The notes beneath the pieces were generated by a model. That model was not told the DNA's origin, ran no database searches, and saw nothing but the letters and a program-made list of their open reading frames with translations. This document shows, one piece after another, positions 28,385 through 37,755 of a stretch of 64,000 nt of DNA. This DNA comes from Leishmania mexicana MHOM/GT/2001/U1103 (lineage: Eukaryota > Euglenozoa > Kinetoplastea > Trypanosomatida > Trypanosomatidae): the NCBI RefSeq assembly GCF_000234665.1, contig NC_018335.1:558001-622000 (forward strand). The letters are read 5' to 3'. The translations under genes were made by a program, and so were the position numbers. Each line of letters starts with the position of its first letter. Position 1 is the stretch's first letter.

Positions 28385-31039
28385 CTACAACGGCTTGCTC
28401 TTTCCATCGTCGACACGCCGGCGACGGCAGGCAACCCTACCCCACTCTTGGACAAGGTCTTTGGTCTGTCTCAGCACACTGGTGGCATCCGCGGCAGCAC
28501 GCACGAGAAAGCACGGGGTGATTCGAAGGTGCTCAACTGTATCGCGCAAATTAGAGGACGAGCCCACGGTGGACTCCACAAAGCAAGGAACGAGAGAAGC
28601 AGGACGCGTGCGTGCGCTCACTTGATCCCATACAAGCTGAAGCGGACTCACTGCGGATGATCGCCCGAACGATGCCTTCGCGCTGGTATGGAGAAGCTGC
28701 TGCATCACCGCGCTCTCTCCAACCAGAAGCGTAGACCCAGTCGGCGACCATGTCCCGTCCGCAGCGCCACTCTTCGAGGGAGGCCTCAAGTCGCGTAGTT
28801 TTTCGTAGTAGCGGAGGGGCCCCTGGGAGTTGGCGACGAGAACGACGCCCTCGCAGTCATGCGCGAACCGAATAACATCCAGTAGTTCCTGCACCGATAT
28901 CTCGCACAGAAGACACGGCCGCTTCAACGGCAGAAAGGCCGGGGCGGCGGCCAGCTCCGGCACCGAGAGAGATGCGCGCTGCGGCGCTGCGGCGCGGTGA
29001 GCTGCGGCGACAGCAACCGAAGCAAGTGCAGAAAGCTCGTCAGGGTTGCGCTCCTCTGCGTGTCTGTCAAGTCGGCGCTGGGGCGGCGACAGACAGTGGC
29101 AGAGATGCTCCGAAACTGCCGCGACGACGCTCTGCTGCGATGGGGAGCACTCTCTCGGCGAGAGGCACACCACAGACGAGGATGGTGTCCCGTAGGAGGA
29201 TGCCTCTCGGCGAGACGGTGTCACCGTGTTAGCGAAGGAAGAGGCAGGAGTAGATACCTGAGCGCACATCGCTGCCGGGCCACTTGCCGGGCACTCCGAC
29301 ACTACTCCCTTCGACGACGAAGCTACCGACTCGGAGAAGACGGGAATCAGGTTCAGCAGGGTGTCGCACGGCGGCGGCTTCGCCGCTCCCGGTGACGTCA
29401 CGAGCGTTGCTTGCTCACACGGATCGGCCACGTCGTCACCTAGCAAGGACGCAAAGAAGAGACGCTGGTGGAAGTGGATGTAGGCCGTGTCATACCATGA
29501 GTCCAGCGCATCGCCCTGTGTACGAGGAAGTGACGGCAAGCTGCACCGCGCTCCTACTCGTCCGGTATCCCAGTCATACGGCACGCTGAGCGTAACCTTT
29601 ACAACCGGATCGCGCCCGGCCGTGGCCGTGCGTGTCCACTCTTTCCAAAACACCGCCGTCGCGCTCTCCTCAAACACGCCCTCCGCCTCCAGCGCTTGCC
29701 GCCACGATGACAGGCGACTCCATAGCTCCACCGTCGTTTCGAGGCCTTCTTTGTCATCTGCGCCTGCTTCGGCGGGCGCAAAGAGTCGCCGCACCGCAGG
29801 CGTCTGTGCCGTAACAGCGATGCGCTCGTACTCGGTTATGTCCGCCCAGGTCGACCCTGCGTAGGCGAAGCACCAGTCCTGCGCTTGCACCTGCGCGTTG
29901 TCATTGCCACGGGCCCCGTGGTGTCGGTCAAGGGCCTCAAAGGGGTTTTCAAACTGCGTGAAAAAGGCGAAAGAGCACGGGTTTGTGAGTGCCGCACTCG
30001 CCGTTATGTCAAATGGAAAAACGAGCGGCACCACCTCAATGGTGCGGAAGTCGAAGTCGGTGAAGGCAAACGACCGATTCAGCCAGTCCGGCGGCCCATC
30101 CTTCACCCAGTTCGACACGCAGCGCAGGTTTGGCTCTGCCCACGCCCAGAAGGCACGCGAGCGGCGCACGCGCCACGCCTCCACCTGACACACAGGATAG
30201 TCGAGGTAGACAAAGAAGTCGCACTCCTCACAGTCGGCGATGGCGAGCTGGCCTTGTATTTGGCACATGTAGTGCATTGGGATGCCGAAGGGCTGGGAGC
30301 CGGACTTGGTGGAGTCGTACAGCGCTCTAAATGGGGATTTGATCTCCAGCAGCCGGACCTTGTGATGCGAAGACGGCCTCAACGATCTGGAGTGCATCCC
30401 ATCAATGGTTGCAGGACTCTCCGTTAGAGCAGTAGCAGATCTCTCATTCGTGGAACAGCGAGTGCTGGCAGATTTGCAGCTGGTCCGTTCTTCGTCGTGG
30501 CAAGCAAGGGCACCAGAGCTGTGCAAGCTGCGGCCAGACACCGCAGAAAATGGGGAACGAGGTCGCCGCTTGCTCTTGAAGGGCACGTGCACAGAGCACC
30601 TGCTGCTTCGGCGCTGCAGCTCTCTCATGCTGGCATCGTTGCTGACACCGAAGCCGGCGCTGCAGCTCTGGTAGCGACTTTCCAGGTCCGATGTAGACAG
30701 TCGACCTTGTTGCTCGATGGGCCGCTCACCAACGTGGTGGTAGATTTGCCCGTCAGGTGAGCAGCCAAAGATGCGGTCGCTCGTTACAAAGAAGCCGCCG
30801 TCGTGGACGCGGCAGCCGGTAAGAAGCTCATACAAGGTGCGGGCCTTGGGCTCTGTGCGGATGCCGTGCGCTGTAAAGGCGTTTCCCTTGAACTCGTGCT
30901 CAGTGCCCACGATGTCGCGAAGGTAGTGCACATAGTCCGAGATGCGACCGCAGAACCCTAGCGCCATCCCGAACTGGGATGCTGAGAGTCCGTGCGGATG
31001 GGCGTCTTTCCACTTGAGTTTGTCTGGATGCTGTGCCAT
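28385..31039 (-). CDS. YqaJ / lambda-exonuclease-type nuclease domain protein
   Basis: The protein has 884 residues from ATG 31039. Residues ~15-285 carry the YqaJ-type PD-(D/E)XK core: GLSASQFGMALGF, then GIRTEPKARTLYELLTG (Glu63), FGCSPDGQI (Asp96), LLEIKSP (Glu232, Lys234) and YMCQIQGQLAIADCEECDFF (the Gln-x-Gln motif, 260-262). All catalytic positions are present, so activity is plausible. A Ser-rich insert of ~130 residues separates Asp96 from ExK. The remaining ~600 residues are of unknown fold, with a long low-complexity middle. The family includes phage recombination exonucleases and alkaline exonuclease relatives acting at DNA ends. Cell location and substrate are unknown. The upstream open frame is excluded by the acceptor at 31072. 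Confidence 0.85.
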   Translation of the reverse strand: MAQHPDKLKWKDAHPHGLSASQFGMALGFCGRISDYVHYLRDIVGTEHEFKGNAFTAHGIRTEPKARTLYELLTGCRVHDGGFFVTSDRIFGCSPDGQIYHHVGERPIEQQGRLSTSDLESRYQSCSAGFGVSNDASMRELQRRSSRCSVHVPFKSKRRPRSPFSAVSGRSLHSSGALACHDEERTSCKSASTRCSTNERSATALTESPATIDGMHSRSLRPSSHHKVRLLEIKSPFRALYDSTKSGSQPFGIPMHYMCQIQGQLAIADCEECDFFVYLDYPVCQVEAWRVRRSRAFWAWAEPNLRCVSNWVKDGPPDWLNRSFAFTDFDFRTIEVVPLVFPFDITASAALTNPCSFAFFTQFENPFEALDRHHGARGNDNAQVQAQDWCFAYAGSTWADITEYERIAVTAQTPAVRRLFAPAEAGADDKEGLETTVELWSRLSSWRQALEAEGVFEESATAVFWKEWTRTATAGRDPVVKVTLSVPYDWDTGRVGARCSLPSLPRTQGDALDSWYDTAYIHFHQRLFFASLLGDDVADPCEQATLVTSPGAAKPPPCDTLLNLIPVFSESVASSSKGVVSECPASGPAAMCAQVSTPASSFANTVTPSRREASSYGTPSSSVVCLSPRECSPSQQSVVAAVSEHLCHCLSPPQRRLDRHAEERNPDELSALASVAVAAAHRAAAPQRASLSVPELAAAPAFLPLKRPCLLCEISVQELLDVIRFAHDCEGVVLVANSQGPLRYYEKLRDLRPPSKSGAADGTWSPTGSTLLVGESAVMQQLLHTSAKASFGRSSAVSPLQLVWDQVSARTRPASLVPCFVESTVGSSSNLRDTVEHLRITPCFLVRAAADATSVLRQTKDLVQEWGRVACRRRRVDDGKSKPL

Positions 31040-31071
31040 GATGCATCTCAGCGCTGCACCGTAGGATTTGT

Positions 31072-31103
31072 CTAGTAGCGATAAGGGCGAAAGAAAAACA
31101 AAA
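31072..31103 (-). promoter_or_regulatory. Spliced-leader acceptor deciding the YqaJ-type gene start
   Basis: The T/C-rich minus strand (TTTTGTTTTTCTTTCGCCC) ends in CTACTAG, with the AG at 31072-31073. The leader then contains an out-of-frame ATG 7 nt before the main ATG. Confidence 0.6.
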
Positions 31104-31424
31104 TGAAATAAGTAGCGTCTATCGGCACTCATCGAGGAGATGCATGTGCGTGTACGTGTGCGGCCCGCTCCTTCACAGCACTCTAGAACCGTGAATACAC
31201 GATGCAGGCAGGCAAAACGGCAACACCGAACGAAAAAGAAAAAGAAGCTCACCCACAAGCGAGTGGTGGTGGTGAGGGCCTCTTCACTATCGCCTGTTTG
31301 AGGAGCGTTCGAAATGGTCTGCCAGCGATGTGAGGGATGGCACTGGCGTTCCACTCAGGTATCTACCTGCGCTTTGCAGAGAAGGGAATAAAGAGGAAAA
31401 ACAAAATTCATACATACATTCGTT

Positions 31425-31457
<33 letters not shown>

Positions 31458-32428
31458 GTGGCGGAAATTATCTATCCCAGATACATGTGCGAGTAATGGA
31501 CACGCTTTCGCGGGCGCTCCTAATCGGCGAGACCGTGGTGTAGCAAGGGGGAGGAGGGACGAGGGACGAGGAACCGCGTCTGCCACCGATGCCGCTCCTA
31601 TACAGCCGCCGGCTGGAAGCACACGAGCAAGAATCAATGGGTATTGCGCAGAACAAGAAAAGGAAGAAGTTCATGAAGGAATCGAGAAGGGAAACGGCAC
31701 AGGGACACACAGACAGTGAAAGGCTGAGAGCGCGCGCGCGTGTATGTCTGTGTTCATCGGCATTCGTGATGGAGACGGAGACGACACAGCAGGGGGGACT
31801 GCGTGTCCACGCTTCAAATGGCGCACACCAAACGCCGCGGTGTCGGCAAGCGGAAAGAGAAAAAAAAGTGAGATGATGAACAACATGCGCGAGCAGGACA
31901 TCCTTCCTTCTCTCGCTGTCCTACGTTGCATTCCCGTCGCCGTATCACCCAAATTTCGCTTTTTTTTGTTTTTTGGTGATGACCACCCGCCGAGGTCCGC
32001 ACAAACCGCTCCGGTACGTATACACCTGACAAGGCCGTGCAAAACAGGCACACTAGCGGATGATCACGCACGCACCCTCTCGAGCACGACCAAGAAGACC
32101 TCAACACCAGCCAGACACACACACACAGCAGCAGATTATGACGGAACAAGCATGTCGAAGAGAACATCGTCACGAATAACGAATGGGAGGGGGAGGGAGA
32201 GAGGGAGAGAGTTGTGCAGAACAACCACCGCCCCCTCCGCTCACGAAAGGCGAAGCCACCCAAGCACGGCGACCGAGGAACACAAGCGTCCGAGGGTGGC
32301 ATTCACGACACGAAAAGCTCATCAGCCGAAACTCCTCAGCTCTTTCTCTCCCCTTCCCCCATTCAAAGACACTGGAAAAGTCAAGCAAAACAAGAATGGA
32401 AGTATACGATCCTCTAAGGTGGGATGGT
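31104..32428. other. Intergenic, 1.3 kb
   Basis: No supported gene. It holds a (TG)n microsatellite of about 13 units at 31430-31456, and several poly-purine and poly-A runs on the plus strand (31855-31868, 32187-32213). Overlapping frames on both strands show no domain. Confidence 0.55.
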
Positions 32429-34003
32429 TTACCGGACGTGAACCTCTGAGAAGCGCTCACAGCTGCTATGTTGTTCACGTGCCACGCAGCCAAGAAGAGC
32501 CTGCCTCGCAGCGCAGCCAAACATATTCGCGGCGAGAGAGGTGAGTGGCGAAGCTGCTGACGTGGTAGTGCCTGATCCATCGGTGGACGCGAGTGCGCCG
32601 TCCGCCGTGGTACTTGCAGTGTCTACGGCATTCGTGGTGGAACGGACCGCCACGTTGCCAGGAGGCCGGTCGTGCTTCTTCTGTAGCTCCACACGGAACA
32701 GCTGCCGCAGGGCCCCGAACCACCACTTCGATCCAAGGGGGAGAATAAAGACATGATACTGTGCCTCCACATCCGGCGAGCTCAGTGCGCGCTGCAGCAC
32801 CTGCAACGGGGTCAGCCTGTAGTCCTCATACCACCTTTCGTAGTCCATGAGTTCCCGCTTACGCAACAGCATGCGAGGCCGCACCGGCTCACTGTTGGCG
32901 GCGTTGCCCGTGCCGACGTTGTCGCTCTCGGAGAGCCACGGCAACGCAATGAAGGAGGCGACGTTAGCCTGCGCCAGGAGTGTACGCAATGCCACATCGA
33001 ACTCCGCTGACGTGCGAACACCTCGGAGGGCAACATGAGGGAAGAGGAGGATCTGGTAGTTGACGTGCAGCTCTTGTGCTCCTACGCTTGTGTAGTAGCT
33101 GGCATTGAGGCTGTGCCTCGGAACGCACAAATACAGATGAGGAGGCGACCACAGCTGTGCGGCTGCTTCGGCCTTCGCCTGTGGGGTAATTCTCTCAGGA
33201 ATGTTACCACCGGCGTCATCCTTTTCTGCTGTCGCTGCTCGAGCGTCCGTCTGCGTGACCGGCTGCACCCCGTCGATGCCTGGCTGCTGCGAGACCTCAA
33301 CAACCCCCTCAGCGGCGGGGCTCGCTAGCACCCGCTCCACCTTGGCTGCCACTCGCTCTGCGTATTCCTGGCGTTTGGCTGTGAGGTCGTCCGACTCGAA
33401 GCCGTACGTGTCCTTGGCACCACGCCGGTAGCGTGGGTGTAGGGGGTGCCATCCATACTGCTGCTCTGCAAGTGCGCTTGCGACGACACTGAACACATAT
33501 GTGGTGGGCAAAAAGTGTGCCAGCGACGTTGTAATGTATCCTTTGTCGCTTTCGATAACGTCAATGACGATCTTGCGCGGGTTGCGCGTGGCCGTGCTGC
33601 CAATCTTGGACGCTGTCGCATCGATGGTCGAGGTGCTGAGCAAGTCTGCCTCAAACTTGTCCAGATCCGGCTTGAGGCTGCGATAGAGAAGGTGCCACAT
33701 GAAAAACATTGCGGGGCGCTCGTCCTTGCCCCACGGCATCAGATACGGTACAGCTATGCGGGTGCTGAGCTCCGCATGCCTGACGCGATCTTCCGAGGAA
33801 AGGGCCGTGACCGTGAATGAATTGCGGTCCGCAGTCGGAATGTTCGCATCCAAAACGCCGCGCTTCGCGCTCGGGAGCGGAAGATGTGCCACGTTGAACC
33901 CGACAACGGCGCAAAAGACGCCAAACGCAATCAGGACAAGAAGCTTCGCGTACATCTCCTTCTTTGGTGGCCTCCGAGAGCGGAACATGTGCAGCACGTC
34001 CAT
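32429..34003 (-). CDS. Type II membrane protein of unknown function
   Basis: The protein has 524 residues from ATG 34003. A basic N-terminus (MFRSRRPPKK) precedes one hydrophobic anchor (~20-40, LLVLIAFGVFCAVVGFNVAH); the rest is presumably lumenal. Residues ~130-210 contain KIVIDVIESDKGYITTSLAH and YVFSVVASALAEQQYGWHP, vaguely like a Rossmann or methyltransferase start, but no motif is decisive. The C-terminal ~70 residues are Thr/Ser/Ala-rich. The frame opens at ATG 34216, but the first AG after the upstream pyrimidine tract lies about 34190, inside that extension, and the anchor would be far from the N-terminus, so 34003 is preferred. A Golgi or ER enzyme is possible; function is unknown. 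Confidence 0.8.
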   Translation of the reverse strand: MDVLHMFRSRRPPKKEMYAKLLVLIAFGVFCAVVGFNVAHLPLPSAKRGVLDANIPTADRNSFTVTALSSEDRVRHAELSTRIAVPYLMPWGKDERPAMFFMWHLLYRSLKPDLDKFEADLLSTSTIDATASKIGSTATRNPRKIVIDVIESDKGYITTSLAHFLPTTYVFSVVASALAEQQYGWHPLHPRYRRGAKDTYGFESDDLTAKRQEYAERVAAKVERVLASPAAEGVVEVSQQPGIDGVQPVTQTDARAATAEKDDAGGNIPERITPQAKAEAAAQLWSPPHLYLCVPRHSLNASYYTSVGAQELHVNYQILLFPHVALRGVRTSAEFDVALRTLLAQANVASFIALPWLSESDNVGTGNAANSEPVRPRMLLRKRELMDYERWYEDYRLTPLQVLQRALSSPDVEAQYHVFILPLGSKWWFGALRQLFRVELQKKHDRPPGNVAVRSTTNAVDTASTTADGALASTDGSGTTTSAASPLTSLAANMFGCAARQALLGCVAREQHSSCERFSEVHVR

Positions 34004-34984
34004 CTTGCCGGCGAGCGTGGCCGTTTTGTCCAAATATATCCCGTGCGAATCGGTATCATGCGGCGTCGAAATGTGCAGTCGTCTGTTGGTGGTGTGTCCG
34101 CAGTGTCGGCGTTCTGTGCATAAGATGCTGGGTTCTGCCTCCCCAAAGGCGCGAGCCGGGGAGCGCTGACGTTGATTCGGTACGTCCTTTTCTTTGGCCC
34201 ACAGTGTCATGTGCATACCCGAACAGGAAGATAAAGTTCACGCAAGATAAACAGAACTTCATAGCTGCAAAGTTAGAGGGGCGGAGAAGGAGATGGTCGA
34301 TGAGTGCATGTGTGAGGGAGGACGGGCGCAGGACGTCGGAAGTCCCTCCGGTAAGGCAAAGGCAAGCACCATATATTCTAAAAAGCATTGATCATGCCCC
34401 TGCCCTGGATTGCACCCTTCAAAGCTGCGTCACTGCAGTGCGAAAAGGGGACAAAAACGACTCGACAGAGCAAAACCTCACCCAGGGGCAGGTGGGCCGC
34501 GAGAGGAGGGAAAGGGGTGTCAAGCGGAGATGCCTGTGAACGCAGACCATCTGCACAACAGACCCGCGCTGCATGTGCTTAGTCTTACCCATACAGCAGG
34601 AAGGGGAGGGAGAGGGGAGAGAATCGCGGTAGAAGAAAGGACGAGGGGGAGCGTACACGTATCACAAAGCGCAAACAGAAAGAGTACGCATGATACAACG
34701 CAGGGAGCCAAAACAACAACGAGAGGGAGAGAGAGGGCACACACACACACGCACACGGCACCGCTGTTCACTCCAGGGCTTTGTCCAAACTGCGGAGAGA
34801 GAGCGCCGAAGGGTGCCCTTGTGGGGGTCGAAACACAGAAACTACACGCAAAGCATGGCATACTGCTGCGGCATCTCCCCGATACCCCGTCCTCCTCCCC
34901 TAAAAAAAAAGAGGGCCCGCTAAGCTGCTGTTTGCGCATGTCTGATCAGTTTCGTGGGTTCAGTGGTGGGGTACCCACACGACT
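34004..34984. other. Intergenic
   Basis: No supported gene. Plus-strand GA-rich runs (34595-34640, 34720-34738) and a CA run at 34740-34752 are typical intergenic elements. If 34003 is the correct start, the leader of the membrane-protein gene contains at least two short upstream ATG frames. Confidence 0.45.
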
Positions 34985-35882
34985 CCAGAGGCGGGATGCC
35001 GGCAGCAGCCAGGGCATGGCACACAGAGCACGTCACTGCCCTCTTCCTAGGAGACGCCTTCTCTGCCAACTCTGCCAACGATCCCCCACTCGGTCGACCA
35101 AAACTCTCTCCGAATTCCGCGCTCCGACCCAAGAGTATCCACGTGCCGTGACTTCTCGCTTTTCAGCAGGTAGTGAAGGGGGTACCAGCTGTTGGCTGCT
35201 GATGCACAATTTCCTCCACGTCTTCCTATTGTAGCGGAAGCTCTTGCGCCGCTCAGACACAACTTCGTTCTTTTCGTTTCTGGAGTCTCCCTCTTGGCCA
35301 TGCTCTCCCGACACGGGGGCAGAAGGGTGTACCTCGCACAAAAGCGTGGCGTCCCTCTCAAGGTCAAGTCCGATCTCTTCCGACGTCTCACGCTGCGCCG
35401 CTTACTGCGGCGACTTGTCACCCGCACTGCCGCCTTGGACCGTTTAGCGGCAGTTCACGTTGATCGTCTCCGCAGGCTGGCAGAGGAGAAATTGCACGCT
35501 CTTGTTCGCGAAAAAATAACCGAACACTGCAACGATACGCACAACTGTCTTGGTCGCGAACAATCACCATGTTCGCCTCCCTCTTGGATAGCCGGGCGTG
35601 GTCATTTGCGAGCTTGCCCGTGCCCACACTGTTTGCCGCTCTGCCGTCGTCATTCCTCCCTCCAGATGGCGAGCTACCATCACCGACCGCAGAAGTTCTA
35701 CGGTGCTCTGTCGAAGGGACCGGGGACGCAGTCTCCCCCTTCCTGCTCCTATGACAGTTCTGTGGATGTGGGTCGAAGGAGCGCTTCCCGTGCACTGAAG
35801 ACGGTGCCGCTTGGAAAAGTGGAGGTGAAGGCCCGTCAGCCGCGGGATCCTCGTAAGGCGCCTGCGAAGAGGGTACGTCCAT
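34985..35882 (-). pseudogene. Nudix hydrolase pseudogene, decayed paralogue of 37021-37755
   Basis: Residue blocks match the intact neighbour in order but in changing frames. MVIVRDQDSCAYRCSVRLFF matches NVIIRAADSLAYRRSVQLFF. After a frameshift, TVQGGSAGDKSPQ and RETSEEIGLDLERDATLLCE match TVQGGSLEGETPM and EAWEEIGLDLAKDATFLLE. Later blocks GIRREFWSTEWG and SPRKRAVTCSVCHALAAAG match GVRQEFRLLYWG and PPVKKQAMSVICPAVAAAT. At least three frame changes and two in-frame stops (one inside the Nudix box) break it, and the box Glu at the GX5E position is Lys. ATG 35882 and its acceptor are preserved, so a 154-residue truncated frame remains. It arose by tandem duplication. Confidence 0.85.
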
Positions 35883-37020
35883 GTTCAGCTTGTCCGGAGT
35901 CCTGAATGAGGGGTGGGGACTGAGCAGAAGGGGTAAAGGAACAACAAGAGCGCGAGGATACTTCCCCGAGGAACTGTAGGGGCAACGCAGAGCCCAATGC
36001 ACACAGGGAAAAAAAAAGAAACAATGGCCAGCAAACGTGAGCAACGACAGCTGCAGAGAAGCCACAGAGATACGTGGCGAGTTGTGCTTCGACAACAAAG
36101 CTCACCAGTGAAAAAAAAACATCTATATCTATATATATATATATATATACATTCAACACCAACTCATGGCGGCAGCGCTAAAGCCAGGGAGAGGCACATG
36201 CAAGAAAAAAAAAATAAGACCCACTAAATGAAGAATAAGGCGGCAAGTGGTGCTAGACGCAAGTGAAGGATGCACGACGTATTCGACAGAGAGTTATTCG
36301 CGAGATCAACCCTGCTCACCCCTCTGGAGTAGCAACCGTAAAAACAAATCTTGGCACAGGTGAAGCAATGGAGTTACGCGCGTGTAACCCTTGCTGTCGT
36401 GAGAGCTGAGATGCGCAGCACACGCAAGGAAAAGGAGAGAGAGACACAAGGGTGAGAAACCACCCTCGATGCAGCCGTATACAAGAGCCGAAGAGCCTCA
36501 GCACACGTGTGGGTATGTGTGTGTGTGTGTCTGTGCGTGCGCGGTGATGCGCTGCGTCGTTGTGACGGTGAGTGTCGCGGAGCGTATCTGGTACATAGTT
36601 GATGGATTGTGTGTGTCGGTGCTCATTTTGCACACTCCAAGTTACAGGGATAGACTCGACGAAGAGGCAAAGAGGAACATCGTGTATGTAAGGTGCATAT
36701 CTCACAGTTCGAGGAGTGCAACATGTCCCATAGGTCGAACACCGAGTGGCTGCTATGCCTATCGCCACCGTGCAGGACGTTGCCGCGCATGCTTGCGGAG
36801 GGTAGAAAGGACGCACCCGAGTAGTAAAAGAGGAAACACGCCTCCATGTTCACGGTGCCCGCTAGGAGCTAACAGCCCCCCCCCCCCCACACACACACCA
36901 CCACCACCATCTCCCTTTACCTCAACCATCACCAAAAAAAAGGTAAGGGCGGTTTGAATCGTGCCGATTTGTCAACTTAGCCATGTCGTTGCTGTTCGCA
37001 GCGGCATCCACAAACAAGCG
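35883..37020. other. Intergenic between Nudix gene and its pseudogene
   Basis: No gene. It contains a (TA)n tract at about 36130-36149, A-rich runs at 36207-36217 and 36008-36017, a (GT)n tract near 36515-36532, a poly-C run at about 36871-36888 and CACCACC repeats after it. The processing signals for the pseudogene (pyrimidine tract then CAG about 20 nt before ATG 35882) look intact. Confidence 0.55.
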
Positions 37021-37755
37021 CTACGACACGTATGCCGCGATGCCGTCCAGCGGGTATCTCCAGCAGCTCAGAAGCGGCAGAGTCGCTGCCGCCACGGCGG
37101 GGCAGATCACTGACATGGCCTGCTTCTTCACGGGCGGCGCCTGGTCCTCCAAGGCACAGAGAGGTCCCCAGTAGAGCAGCCTGAACTCTTGACGCACCCC
37201 ACGCATACTCGCCCTCACGTCGAGTTGGTTGATACAATCCCGCGGAAGAAAAAACAGAATTGGGTACATTTCCTGACCATGGATACCCTTGTTGCGCCAC
37301 TGCTTTGTGCGGTATCGAAATGGTGCCCGGTACTCGGAGACGATCTCCCCGCTGCTGTTCAGCACGCCGTTGTTATCCCGCGGCGTGGCCAGTATTCCTG
37401 CCGAGTCACGGCTGCCTGTGAGAGAGGTGAAAGGCGGAAGCACCTCCAACAGGAAGGTCGCGTCCTTTGCCAAGTCAAGTCCGATCTCCTCCCACGCCTC
37501 GTTGACCGCCGTCTGCATCGGCGTCTCGCCCTCCAGACTCCCGCCCTGCACGGTTTGTCGGTAGTCCTTGTTCGACTCATTGACGGGGCAGCCGATGAGA
37601 AACTGACCATCCTCGTTCACAAAGAAGAGCTGCACGCTTCGGCGGTATGCCAGGGAGTCCGCCGCACGAATGATGACATTCTTCTCGGTAGACTCGTCCG
37701 CATTGCCGCGAGTCCACCCCGCCTTGCTGCCCTGCAAAGGCGCCGGTGCCAACAT
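37021..37755 (-). CDS. Nudix hydrolase, RppH/Ap4A-hydrolase-like
   Basis: The protein has 244 residues from ATG 37755, the first ATG after the acceptor region. The Nudix box spans residues 71-93, GGSLEGETPMQTAVNEAWEE plus IGL, fitting GX5EX7REUXEEXGU except that the conserved Arg is Asn85. The metal-binding Glu residues 86, 89 and 90 are present. The N-terminal YRRSVQLFFVNEDGQFLIG and the later KQWRNKGIHGQEMYPILFFL resemble the RppH/Ap4A subgroup, which removes pyrophosphate from RNA 5' ends or dinucleotides. The mitochondrial Nudix factor MERS1 is a possible trypanosome counterpart, but no clear presequence is seen; this is a suggestion only. A decayed paralogue lies just downstream. Confidence 0.88.
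   Translation of the reverse strand: MLAPAPLQGSKAGWTRGNADESTEKNVIIRAADSLAYRRSVQLFFVNEDGQFLIGCPVNESNKDYRQTVQGGSLEGETPMQTAVNEAWEEIGLDLAKDATFLLEVLPPFTSLTGSRDSAGILATPRDNNGVLNSSGEIVSEYRAPFRYRTKQWRNKGIHGQEMYPILFFLPRDCINQLDVRASMRGVRQEFRLLYWGPLCALEDQAPPVKKQAMSVICPAVAAATLPLLSCWRYPLDGIAAYVS

Noticed and set aside
34004..34216. N-terminal extension of the type II membrane protein to ATG 34216
   Set aside because: The first AG after the pyrimidine tract lies inside the extension, and it would put about 70 polar residues before the signal-anchor.
36130..36149. (TA)n tracts as promoters
   Set aside because: Kinetoplastid protein genes are transcribed polycistronically without TATA promoters; these are ordinary intergenic microsatellites.
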